Below, piece by piece: positions 17,063-24,958 of a stretch of 44,896 nt of DNA. Position numbers and translations under genes: made by a program. The stretch's first letter is position 1. Each line of letters opens with the position of its first letter. The notes beneath the pieces were generated by a model that worked only from the letters and a program-made list of their open reading frames with translations, did no database searches and was not told the DNA's origin. Origin of the DNA: an uncultured Porphyromonadaceae bacterium (GTDB lineage: Bacteria > Bacteroidota > Bacteroidia > Bacteroidales > Muribaculaceae); contig CAMWID010000023.1 in NCBI GenBank assembly GCA_947174235.1, positions 1 to 44,896 of the forward strand. The letters run 5' to 3'.

Positions 17063-17950
17063 ATGATTTCATCAATGACGGGCTTCGGGCGAGGAGGTGC
17101 CCAGACGCCCACTAAAAGGGTAAAGGTCGAGATAAAGTCTCTCAACAGCAAGCAGCTTGATCTCTCGTTGCGGGTGCCGTCTTGTTTCCGGGAGATGGAA
17201 GTCGCGATGCGCAATCCCATCGCCGCCCGCCTCGAACGTGGAAAAGTTGAACTTACCGCAACTGTCGAGAGCGTTGTCGCGGAAGCCTCATCAACAATCA
17301 ATATAGATTTGTTGTGTGCGTACAAGTCTCAATTTGAAGATATGGGCCGCCGTCTCGGATTGGCTGAACCTGCCGATTGGTATCAGTTGCTTCTCCGTAT
17401 GCCGGATGCAATGAAAACCGAGGTGGCAACACTGGCTCAGGAAGAGGCTGACGCTTTTGTCAAGGCATGTGAGGAGGCGATGGACGCACTTGTTGAGTTC
17501 CGGCAGAGGGAAGGTAAAAAGCTTTATGCCTTTTTTGTCGAGAAAATAGACAGGATACGTCAGCTGCTTTGTGAGGTGACTCAATATGAGGGAGAACGGA
17601 TCCCGAAGATACGGGAGAGGCTGGAGGAGCAGTTGTCGCGTCTGACATCAATAGAATATGACCGTGGCAGACTTGAGCAGGAGCTTATCTTCTACATAGA
17701 AAAACTTGACGTGACTGAAGAAAAAGTGCGTCTGGCTGCCCATCTCAATTATTTCATGGAAACGCTCGGTCCTGCGGACGGTAAAGCAGGGGAGGGTCAG
17801 GGTAAAAAACTCGGCTTCATAGCTCAGGAGATAGGCAGGGAGATCAATACACTTGGCTCGAAGTCCAATCATGCCGGGATGCAGCAGATAGTGGTAAAGA
17901 TGAAAGATGAACTCGAACAGATAAAGGAGCAGGTGCTAAACGTATTATGA
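17063..17950 (+). CDS. yicC: YicC/YloC family endoribonuclease
   Basis: About 295 residues from the ATG at 17063; a TTG further upstream in frame (17039) overlaps the promoter box and is rejected. The start MISSMTGFGRG is the family hallmark, followed by VKVEIKSLNSKQLDLSLRVPS (YicC_N) and a C-terminal DUF1732 part ending ...GSKSNHAGMQQIVVKMKDELEQIKEQVLNV with the conserved EIGREINTLGSKS. Members of this family form oligomers that cut RNA; YicC of E. coli promotes decay of the small RNA RyhB. The end overlaps the gmk start by four bases (ATGA), giving translational coupling, and yicC-gmk adjacency is common in bacteria. Confidence 0.92.
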   Translation: MISSMTGFGRGGAQTPTKRVKVEIKSLNSKQLDLSLRVPSCFREMEVAMRNPIAARLERGKVELTATVESVVAEASSTINIDLLCAYKSQFEDMGRRLGLAEPADWYQLLLRMPDAMKTEVATLAQEEADAFVKACEEAMDALVEFRQREGKKLYAFFVEKIDRIRQLLCEVTQYEGERIPKIRERLEEQLSRLTSIEYDRGRLEQELIFYIEKLDVTEEKVRLAAHLNYFMETLGPADGKAGEGQGKKLGFIAQEIGREINTLGSKSNHAGMQQIVVKMKDELEQIKEQVLNVL

Positions 17951-18519
17951 AAGGGAAAATAATAATCCTTTCCGCGCCGTCGGGCACCGGAAAGTCCACA
18001 ATTATAAATTCGCTCATGCAATATCCTGATTTACGTCTCGGTTTTTCAATATCTGCCACGAGCCGTTCTCCGCGAGGTTGCGAGCAACATGGCAAAGATT
18101 ATTTCTTTCTGTCAGAAGAAGAATTTCAGCGGAAAATAGACAATGGAGATTTTGTAGAATGGGAAGAAGTATATGCGGGGACGCGATACGGTACGCTTGA
18201 AAGTGAAGTCGAGCGGGTGACCGGATCAGGACATAACCTTATAATGGATGTCGATGTCAAGGGAGCACTCAATATCAAAAAGCGGTTTGGCGATAAGGCT
18301 CTTTCCATATTTATCATGCCTCCCGCTTTGTCGGTTCTTGAGCAGAGGCTCACGGCGAGGGGGACGGACTCCGCAGAGACAATATCCCGTCGTCTTGCCA
18401 AAGCGGAATATGAGATAGGTTTTGCCGAGCGTTTCGACACAGTTGTCGTGAATGATGAGCTGCCCCGCGCTGTAGAGGAGGTGGCTGATAAGATACGTGA
18501 TTTCGCGGGGTTACGCTGA
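17947..18519 (+). CDS. gmk: Guanylate kinase
   Basis: Phosphorylates GMP to GDP with ATP (EC 2.7.4.8), needed for GTP, dGTP and (p)ppGpp supply. The 190-residue protein has the P-loop SAPSGTGKST at residues 8-17, the GMP-binding segment ATSRSPRGCEQHGKDYFFLS near 37-56 (Arg and Tyr that hold the phosphate and base), and the lid/adenine part GTDSAETISRRLAKAEYE near 140. Length is standard. It overlaps yicC by four bases and precedes nadD by 24, within the operon yicC-gmk-nadD-DUF5063-M18 peptidase. Confidence 0.96.
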   Translation: MKGKIIILSAPSGTGKSTIINSLMQYPDLRLGFSISATSRSPRGCEQHGKDYFFLSEEEFQRKIDNGDFVEWEEVYAGTRYGTLESEVERVTGSGHNLIMDVDVKGALNIKKRFGDKALSIFIMPPALSVLEQRLTARGTDSAETISRRLAKAEYEIGFAERFDTVVVNDELPRAVEEVADKIRDFAGLR

Positions 18520-18543
18520 CTCCGTGAGACATATGTATAATGT

Positions 18544-19122
18544 ATGAGAATAGGAATATATAGCGGAAGTTTCGATCCGATTCATACGGGACACGCCATG
18601 GTTGCCAATTACGTTTCGCAATGGGGGGGTGTTGATGAGCTATGGTTGATGGTCAGCAGGTTGAATCCGTTGAAAGCGGGGCATGCTCCCTCGGAAGATG
18701 TCCACAGAATGGCTATGGCTGGTCTTGTAGCCGCCAAATGCAGGAAAGTCGTGGTTTCTGACTTTGAACTTTCACTGCCGTTACCCTCTTATACATATGT
18801 CACGTTGTGCAAATTACGAGAACATTACCCGATGCATGAGTTTGTCCTTGTCGTAGGCGCAGACAATCTGCTTTCGCTTGACAAATGGCGCAATCCGGAA
18901 GAAATACTCAAGGAGTTCGGCATGATAGTCTACCCTCGTCCCGGTTATGAGCTACCCGTGTCTTTGCCAGAGGGCGTGACCGTTCTCGGAGACGGAGTTC
19001 CGGAAGCTTATGTGTCGTCCACATTTATCCGCGACTCAGTGGCGAGAGGCAAGGATGTGAATTATTTCGTGCCTTGCGAAGTGGCGGAATATATAAGAAA
19101 TAATAACTTATACAAGATTTGA
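18544..19122 (+). CDS. nadD: Nicotinate-nucleotide adenylyltransferase
   Basis: Transfers AMP from ATP to nicotinate mononucleotide to make deamido-NAD, the penultimate step of NAD synthesis (EC 2.7.7.18). The 192-residue protein carries the nucleotidyltransferase motif GSFDPIHTGH at residues 8-17 (HxGH), LMVSRLNPLK with the substrate-binding region, VVGADNLLSLDKWRNPEEIL near 103-122 and the C-terminal SSTFIRDSVARGKDVNYFVP (the SxxxxR motif). Length is usual for NadD. The stop codon is separated from the DUF5063 start by a single base, suggesting coupled translation. Confidence 0.96.
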   Translation: MRIGIYSGSFDPIHTGHAMVANYVSQWGGVDELWLMVSRLNPLKAGHAPSEDVHRMAMAGLVAAKCRKVVVSDFELSLPLPSYTYVTLCKLREHYPMHEFVLVVGADNLLSLDKWRNPEEILKEFGMIVYPRPGYELPVSLPEGVTVLGDGVPEAYVSSTFIRDSVARGKDVNYFVPCEVAEYIRNNNLYKI

Positions 19123-19123
19123 T

Positions 19124-19648
19124 ATGATGTCGGAAGAAAACATGCGCAGCCGGCTTCTGGCAGTGACTTCACTTGCCGCCGATTACTGTGCCACGTGTGA
19201 AAACGCACGAGAGATGGACAAAGATGAATTTGTCGACAGGATGCTCAATCTTCTTCCAAGGATATATTGGGAATTCTTCGATCTTTCGGGAGATATTGTC
19301 TCCCTTGAGGAGTTTGATTATTTCTCATCTTATGTGGATGAAGATTATTATGAAAGCATACGCCGTCATATCGAGGCTCTGCTTGGACCGGATGACATGT
19401 TTCTGGAAACATTCGAGGAAGACATGAAATATAGCGATACGCCCATCGCGGCTTCTGCTGCAGAGGCGCTGTCGGATATATTTCAGCCTCTTTTTGATTT
19501 TATTTCAACAGTGAAAGATACTGATGGAGAAAGAATGACAGAGGCTTACATGCATTGCAAGGAGGGTTTTGAGTCGTATTGGAGCCAGACTCTCTGCAAT
19601 GTTTTGCGTGCATTAAATCACATCAAATATTCTCCGGCGGGAGAATGA
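19124..19648 (+). CDS. DUF5063 domain protein
   Basis: A 174-residue, acidic, soluble protein (many Asp/Glu, no signal peptide or membrane helix). It matches the general pattern of the DUF5063 family of Bacteroidetes: an N-terminal helix pair AVTSLAADYCATCENAREMDKDEFVDRMLNLLPRIYW, a central acidic stretch EFDYFSSYVDEDYYESIRRHIEALLG and a C-terminal helical part with WSQTLCNVLRALNHIK. No catalytic motif is visible and the function is unknown. It starts one base after nadD and its stop codon overlaps the start of the M18 aminopeptidase gene (ATGA), so it is a true member of the operon. Confidence 0.8.
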   Translation: MMSEENMRSRLLAVTSLAADYCATCENAREMDKDEFVDRMLNLLPRIYWEFFDLSGDIVSLEEFDYFSSYVDEDYYESIRRHIEALLGPDDMFLETFEEDMKYSDTPIAASAAEALSDIFQPLFDFISTVKDTDGERMTEAYMHCKEGFESYWSQTLCNVLRALNHIKYSPAGE

Positions 19649-20976
19649 ACCTTTTATATAAACATATACCACACATGATCGAAAAACTTCTTGGATGGCT
19701 TGATAGCGCGACCTGCAATTTTCTTGCCGTCGAAACAATCAGAAAGGAGCTTGAGGCAGCCGGTTTCAAGGAACTGCGTCAAGAGGACTCTTGGAAAATA
19801 ACACCCGGCGCACGCCATTATATAGTAAAGAACGGCAGCGCGATATTTCCGTTCATAGCCGGTACGGGAAACCCTGATGAACAAGGTTTCAGGATAATAT
19901 CCGCGCATTCCGACAGTCCGTGTTTCAAGATCAAGCCGAACGCGGAGATCTATGGTGACGGCGGGGTTGTCAGCCTTAATGTGGAGAAATATGGAGGAGG
20001 TATCCTATATACATGGTTTGACCGTCCGCTTTCAATGTCGGGCAGGGTGATGATAGACAGCGGAGACCCGCTTCGCCCCGAGACAAAAGTGTTTGACCTC
20101 AAGAAACCTGTGGCTACGATCCCGCATCTCGCGATCCATTTCAACAGGAATGTGAACGCGGGCAATCCTCTTTCAGTCCAAAAGGATATGAAGCCTGTAA
20201 TCGGGTATTTTTCAGCGGAGGAAATTGCCGAGGCACGCAGGAGGGGAGGTTTTGTAAAGAAAATTGTGGGAGATCATCTCGGAATCCGTCCTGAGGATAT
20301 CCTGGAATACGAAATCAATCTGTATCCGTTGGAGCCTGCCGGAATATGCGGAGCCAATGGAGAGTATTTCCAATCTGCGAGGATCGATGATCTTTCAATG
20401 GCTTTTGCCGGACTCGAAGCGTTGCTTTCTACTGCCGACGAGCCGTGTGCCGACACTCGTCTTCTTGCCATATTTGACAACGAGGAGACCGGCTCAGGTA
20501 CCAAACAGGGCGCGATGGCTCCTATCGCCCGTGATCTGATGGAACGGATATGCGCATCTCTGGGAGGAAGCCGTGAAGGTTTTTTCCGTGCGGTGGCGAA
20601 GTCGTTTATGATCTCAGCGGACGACGCTCATGCTTGGCATCCCAATTACAATGAGAAATGTGATCCCACCAACCATCCTGTGATCGGTGGGGGCCCGGTG
20701 ATAAAGATCAACGCGAATTGCAAATATATGACTGACGCGGACGGTGCGGCAGTGTTCAAGAATCTCTGCCGGAAAGCTGGAGTGGAATGTCAGATGTTTG
20801 TGAACCACGCCGATGTGGAGGGTGGATCCACCCTTGGCAATAAGCTTACTGTGCAGCTTGACTTGAGAGGCGTAGATATGGGAGCTGCGATATGGGCTAT
20901 GCATTCCGCAAGGGAGACCGCAGGGGTGAATGATCATGTCGCCACAGTCAAAGTGTTCTCGGCTTTCTACAGATAG
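19645..20976 (+). CDS. M18 family aminopeptidase
   Basis: A 443-residue cytosolic zinc aminopeptidase with the full set of M18 residues: the first metal ligand in SAHSDSPCFKIKPN (H and D, near 88), the bridging Asp in RIDDLSMAFAGLEAL (near 248), the catalytic/metal pair in FDNEETGSGTKQGA (EE, near 280), SADDAHAWHPNYNEK and DPTNHPVIGGGPVIKIN, and the last His ligand in VNHADVEGGSTLGN (near 395). Members prefer acidic or broad N-terminal residues and assemble as tetrahedral dodecamers. The start at 19645 is chosen because it overlaps the upstream stop codon; a longer frame reaches back to 19579 but lies inside DUF5063, and an ATG at 19675 is an alternative. Confidence 0.93.
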   Translation: MNLLYKHIPHMIEKLLGWLDSATCNFLAVETIRKELEAAGFKELRQEDSWKITPGARHYIVKNGSAIFPFIAGTGNPDEQGFRIISAHSDSPCFKIKPNAEIYGDGGVVSLNVEKYGGGILYTWFDRPLSMSGRVMIDSGDPLRPETKVFDLKKPVATIPHLAIHFNRNVNAGNPLSVQKDMKPVIGYFSAEEIAEARRRGGFVKKIVGDHLGIRPEDILEYEINLYPLEPAGICGANGEYFQSARIDDLSMAFAGLEALLSTADEPCADTRLLAIFDNEETGSGTKQGAMAPIARDLMERICASLGGSREGFFRAVAKSFMISADDAHAWHPNYNEKCDPTNHPVIGGGPVIKINANCKYMTDADGAAVFKNLCRKAGVECQMFVNHADVEGGSTLGNKLTVQLDLRGVDMGAAIWAMHSARETAGVNDHVATVKVFSAFYR

Positions 20977-21077
20977 CGGATTTGCCGCCTCATTGGATAG
21001 CTTTTTTGCGAGAGAATGCTTTCGGAAGAGGATATGTATGCGTTTATATATTTATTTTGACAGGTATTTATATAAAA

Positions 21078-21109
21078 TTTGCTGAGGCGGAGAAAATTTA
21101 ATACCTTTG
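21078..21109 (+). promoter_or_regulatory. Bacteroidetes promoter of tig
   Basis: TTTG at 21078-21081, a 20-base spacer and TACCTTTG at 21102-21109 match the consensus TTTG-N19-21-TAnnTTTG exactly. Transcription would start near 21116, leaving a leader of about 80 bases. Confidence 0.8.
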
Positions 21110-21195
21110 CAGTCGGATTTGGCAAACATAAGATAAAGTTTGTCATTCCGGCTGTAATTTTGAATTAAAATTATTAAAAAAGATAAAGTTTTAAG

Positions 21196-22554
21196 ATGAA
21201 CGTAAATTTCGAAAAGCTCGGTAATGTCAACGGAGAAATCACCGTTACGATCGAAGCGAAAGACTACACAGACAAGGTAAGCAAGCAGCTCAAAGAGATT
21301 GGGAAGAAACATGCGGAACCCGGTTTCCGTCCGGGTCATGTTCCTGCCGGCCTTATCGCGAAAAAATACGGCACAGCTGTGAAATATGATGTCGTAAATA
21401 AAGAAGTCGCAGACGCCGTCTTTAACTATATAAAAGAAAATAAGCTTCAGGTGCTTGGTCAGCCGGTGCCAGAAAGCGACAACTCATTTGATATCGCCAA
21501 CGATGACTTTACTTTTAAATTTAAAGTAGGTCTCGCTCCTGAAATCTCCAATCCTGTCAACAAGGATCTCCATGTTCCTTATTATACAATCGTCGTGACA
21601 GATGAAATGATCAACGAGCAGGTGGAAGGTTTGCGTCAGCGCTTCGGACGTCAGGTTCCCGGAGAGGAAACCGAACCCAATGCGGTCATCAAGGGTTCGA
21701 TCACAGAACTTAATGCGGACGGTACTGTAAAAGAGGGTGGTATTGTTGTCGAAAACGGCATAATCGCGCCCATGCACTTCAAAAATGAAGATCAGAAGAA
21801 GCTTTTCGAGGCAAAACATCCCGGCGACAGTGTAGTGTTCAATCCGGCTGCCACTTGTGATGCAAGCCCTGTGGAACTTTCTTCAATGCTCAATATAGAC
21901 CGTGATCAGGTAGAGGATCACAAGGGTGACTTCCGCTTCGACATAAAGGAGATTATCGTTCTGAAACCTGCCGAGCTTGACCAGGAGTTCTTTGATAACG
22001 CCGTTGGCAAGGACAAGGCTCATAATGAAGAAGAATTCCGTGCGGCTATCAAGGAGCTTCTTGCCCTAAACCTTGCCAATGACTCCAACTATCGTTTTAC
22101 AATAGATGCTAAAGATGCTGTTGTAAAGGCAGTGGGAGAGCTTGAGCTTCCTGTCGAGATCCTAAAAGATTTTCTCGTTCGCCAGGGCGAGGGTATCACA
22201 AAGGAAAATGTGGACGGCGAATTTGAAAAGATGCGCGGTCAGCTTGAATGGGATCTTGTTCGTGACAACATCGCTTCTCAATTTGATGTAAAGATCGACG
22301 AGGAAGATATTCTCAATGAGGCAAGAGGCGTGGTGGCGCGTCAGCTGATGCAATACGGCCCCAACGCGCTTTCGGAGCAGATCGTAGACAAGTATGCACA
22401 GGAAGTGACAAAAGACCCGAAGAACCGTGAGATGCTTCATCAGAACGCCCTTAACCGTAAGGCATTCGAGGCTATCAAAGAGAATGTGACACTTGACAAC
22501 AAGGATGTTACTGTAGAAGAATTTCAGAAGCTTTTTGTGCCCGCTGAGGCATAA
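21196..22554 (+). CDS. tig: Trigger factor
   Basis: A 452-residue ribosome-associated chaperone that meets nascent chains at the exit tunnel. The N-terminal domain carries the ribosome-binding signature as GFRPGHVPAGLIAKKYG (residues 43-59, GFRxGxxP). The middle region (about 150-245) aligns in position with the FKBP-like isomerase domain but lacks a clear isomerase active site, as is usual in Bacteroidetes; the C-terminal helical arm (about 250-450) is acidic and long. It stands ahead of clpP and clpX, the classic tig-clpP-clpX order, with 196 bases and a probable terminator between tig and clpP, and it has its own consensus promoter. Confidence 0.94.
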   Translation: MNVNFEKLGNVNGEITVTIEAKDYTDKVSKQLKEIGKKHAEPGFRPGHVPAGLIAKKYGTAVKYDVVNKEVADAVFNYIKENKLQVLGQPVPESDNSFDIANDDFTFKFKVGLAPEISNPVNKDLHVPYYTIVVTDEMINEQVEGLRQRFGRQVPGEETEPNAVIKGSITELNADGTVKEGGIVVENGIIAPMHFKNEDQKKLFEAKHPGDSVVFNPAATCDASPVELSSMLNIDRDQVEDHKGDFRFDIKEIIVLKPAELDQEFFDNAVGKDKAHNEEEFRAAIKELLALNLANDSNYRFTIDAKDAVVKAVGELELPVEILKDFLVRQGEGITKENVDGEFEKMRGQLEWDLVRDNIASQFDVKIDEEDILNEARGVVARQLMQYGPNALSEQIVDKYAQEVTKDPKNREMLHQNALNRKAFEAIKENVTLDNKDVTVEEFQKLFVPAEA

Positions 22555-22574
22555 TGCTTGAGAAATCTTATGCG

Positions 22575-22619
22575 GCAGATCCGGCGCAGGTGCTGACGAG
22601 GCGCTTCCGTCGGGTCTGC
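22575..22619 (+). terminator. Hairpin downstream of tig, probable terminator
   Basis: GCAGATCCGGCG (22575-22586) pairs with 22608-22619 over 12 bp including two G-U pairs, followed by the T-rich TGTGTTGTTTGG. Located 20 bases past the tig stop. Confidence 0.5.
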
Positions 22620-22750
22620 TGTGTTGTTTGGCATGATATTTGCTGATATTTTCAAAGCACATTTGTGGATGGAAACATTGATTCTGATTAAAATAAGTAT
22701 TGGTGTTGTCTGAAATGCTCTCTGAAACGTTATAAACTAAAAAAGATAAT

Positions 22751-23470
22751 ATGCAAAAAGATTTTAGAAATTTTGCTGTCAATCATCTTGGCATCAATTC
22801 AAATACACTGGACGGCTATACCCGTCATATCGACAGACAAGGTGCTGTATTCACTTCGACGTCACCTTCCGCTGATTACATGAATCCTTATATCCTTGAG
22901 GAGCGTCAGCTAAATGTGACCCAGATGGACGTGTTTTCCCGTCTGATGATGGACCGCATAATATTTCTCGGCACGCAGGTGAGTGACGCTTCTGCAAATA
23001 TCATACAGGCTCAGCTTCTCTATCTTGATTCGATTGATCCTGACAAGGATATTTCAATATATATAAATTCTCCCGGCGGATCAGTGTATGCCGGACTCGG
23101 CATTTATGACACGATGCAATACATATCAAGCGACGTGTCTACAATTTGTACCGGTATGGCGGCATCTATGGCGGCGGTGCTTCTTGTAGCTGGCGAAAAA
23201 GGAAAGCGCTTCGCTCTGCCTCATTCCAGAGTCATGATCCATCAGCCGATGGGTGGGATCCAGGGGCAGGCTTCGGATATCGAGATTACCGCGCGAGAGA
23301 TATTGAAGTTGAAAGAAGAGCTTTACAGGATTATCTCGGATCATTCAGGGCAGCCGTTTGAGAAAGTAGAAGCTGACTCTGACAGGGATTACTGGATGAT
23401 AGCGCGAGAGGCAAAGGATTACGGCATGATCGACAAAGTGCTTGTGAATCCGAAAAAAGAGGATAAATAA
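22751..23470 (+). CDS. clpP: ATP-dependent Clp protease proteolytic subunit
   Basis: Serine protease subunit (EC 3.4.21.92) forming the double-heptamer chamber fed by ClpX. The 239-residue protein has Ser139 in [11 protein letters not shown], His164 in VMIHQPMGG and Asp213 in DRDYWM as the catalytic triad, plus [19 protein letters not shown]. The N-terminal part is about 40 residues longer than in E. coli, typical of Bacteroidetes ClpP, and may be a propeptide or axial extension. The gene is 11 bases ahead of clpX, so both are surely co-transcribed. Confidence 0.96.
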   Translation: MQKDFRNFAVNHLGINSNTLDGYTRHIDRQGAVFTSTSPSADYMNPYILEERQLNVTQMDVFSRLMMDRIIFLGTQVSDASANIIQAQLLYLDSIDPDKDISIYINSPGGSVYAGLGIYDTMQYISSDVSTICTGMAASMAAVLLVAGEKGKRFALPHSRVMIHQPMGGIQGQASDIEITAREILKLKEELYRIISDHSGQPFEKVEADSDRDYWMIAREAKDYGMIDKVLVNPKKEDK

Positions 23471-23481
23471 TATCTTGAGAG

Positions 23482-24741
23482 ATGGCGAATAAAAGAAGCG
23501 GGCTTGTGTGTTCTATGTGCGGCACTCCGGACAGCAGTTCTAATCCTGTTGTCAAAGTTCTGGAGGGTCTCAACCTGTGTGCTGACTGTATAAAGTTTAT
23601 AGATGACGCGCGCGACGCGCAGCTCAAGAAAGCTTCCAAGAAGGGAGAGGCTCAGAAAGATGAAGTGCTGTCAGTCCCGAAACCCAAGGAGATAAAGGAG
23701 TATCTTGACCAATACATCATAGGTCAGGATGAGGCTAAGAAATATCTTTCAGTCGCTGTATACAATCATTACAAGCGTATTACTCAATCCAAGGATTCGG
23801 ATGATGTAGACATCGAAAAGTCTAATATTATCTTGGTGGGTCCTACAGGAACGGGGAAGACATTGTTGGCTAAGACTATAGCAAAGCTGCTTGATGTTCC
23901 ATTCGCTATTGTTGACGCTACTGTCCTTACTGAGGCGGGCTATGTCGGCGAGGATATAGAATCGTTGTTGACCCGTTTGCTTCAAGCGTGTGACTATGAT
24001 GTGGAACGCGCAGAGAAAGGGGTGGTATTCATAGATGAGATAGATAAGATCGCCAGGAAAAGCGACAATCCGTCGATCACCCGCGACGTAAGTGGTGAAG
24101 GTGTGCAGCAAGGTCTGCTCAAACTTCTTGAAGGATCGACGGTGCTTGTGCCGCCAAACGGAGGAAGAAAGCATCCCGAGCAAAAGATGATCGCTGTAGA
24201 TACAAAGAACATATTGTTTATCTGTGGCGGAGCTTTTGACGGAATAGAGCGTAAGATCGCGTCGCGTCTTAACACGCACGTAGTGGGTTATGGACACGAC
24301 GAGGCAAGCAGGAAGCGTCAGCGAGACAATCTTATGCGTTATGTGATGCCGCAGGATCTTAAGTCTTTCGGACTAATTCCGGAGATAATAGGAAGGTTGC
24401 CGATCCTCACCAGTCTCGACCCTCTTGACCGGGAAGCGTTGCGCAGAATCCTGACAGAACCTAAAAATGCTATAGTGCGTCAGTACAAGAAACTGTTTCT
24501 TCTGGATGGTGTAGAACTCGAGTTCGCCGACGACGCCCTTGACCTTATAGTTGACAAGGCTATCGAATATAAACTTGGGGCACGCGGGCTGCGCTCTATT
24601 GTGGAGACCATAATGGTTGACGCCATGTTTGAAGTTCCGTCAGAACCTGTGAAAAAGTTTACGGTAGATGCTGCGTATGTTCAGGATAAGCTTGAGAAAG
24701 CCCATTTTGAGAAAACCAAGATAATAGAGCCTGTCTCCTGA
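23482..24741 (+). CDS. clpX: ATP-dependent Clp protease ATP-binding subunit ClpX
   Basis: A 419-residue AAA+ unfoldase that recognises tagged substrates and passes them to ClpP. It begins with a C4 zinc-binding domain (CSMCG ... CADC, residues 11-36), then the AAA+ core: Walker [16 protein letters not shown] near 119, Walker [15 protein letters not shown] near 180, the pore loop GYVGED, sensor/arginine region [13 protein letters not shown] and the C-terminal domain with [13 protein letters not shown]. The ClpP docking loop, IGF in E. coli, appears to read VGY here. The gene follows clpP by 11 bases and ends at a clear terminator. Confidence 0.96.
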   Translation: MANKRSGLVCSMCGTPDSSSNPVVKVLEGLNLCADCIKFIDDARDAQLKKASKKGEAQKDEVLSVPKPKEIKEYLDQYIIGQDEAKKYLSVAVYNHYKRITQSKDSDDVDIEKSNIILVGPTGTGKTLLAKTIAKLLDVPFAIVDATVLTEAGYVGEDIESLLTRLLQACDYDVERAEKGVVFIDEIDKIARKSDNPSITRDVSGEGVQQGLLKLLEGSTVLVPPNGGRKHPEQKMIAVDTKNILFICGGAFDGIERKIASRLNTHVVGYGHDEASRKRQRDNLMRYVMPQDLKSFGLIPEIIGRLPILTSLDPLDREALRRILTEPKNAIVRQYKKLFLLDGVELEFADDALDLIVDKAIEYKLGARGLRSIVETIMVDAMFEVPSEPVKKFTVDAAYVQDKLEKAHFEKTKIIEPVS

Positions 24742-24761
24742 GGAAGACCGGCATGTATTCT

Positions 24762-24797
24762 AATCAGGGACACGGCTTTGGCTTTGTGTCCCTGATT
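24762..24797 (+). terminator. Rho-independent terminator of clpPX
   Basis: AATCAGGGACAC (24762-24773) pairs perfectly over 12 bp with 24786-24797 around a 12-base loop that is a direct repeat of GGCTTT. Placed 20 bases past the clpX stop codon. Confidence 0.75.
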
Positions 24798-24918
24798 CGT
24801 GATGCCGAGTAGCGTATCCTTTCTTTCATAGCCGCAGGAGTTATTGTAAAAATGAGTCCATTCGATATATGATGTTAAAAATTTTTCAAGCGATATAGGG
24901 TAATTCAAGAAAATTTTT

Positions 24919-24926
24919 TAACTTTG
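24919..24926 (+). promoter_or_regulatory. -7 box (TAACTTTG) for recQ
   Basis: TAACTTTG fits TAnnTTTG and lies 32 bases before the recQ ATG. No clear TTTG at -33. Confidence 0.5.
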
Positions 24927-24958
24927 TATATTAAGAAATACTTCGAACCTCATTGACC

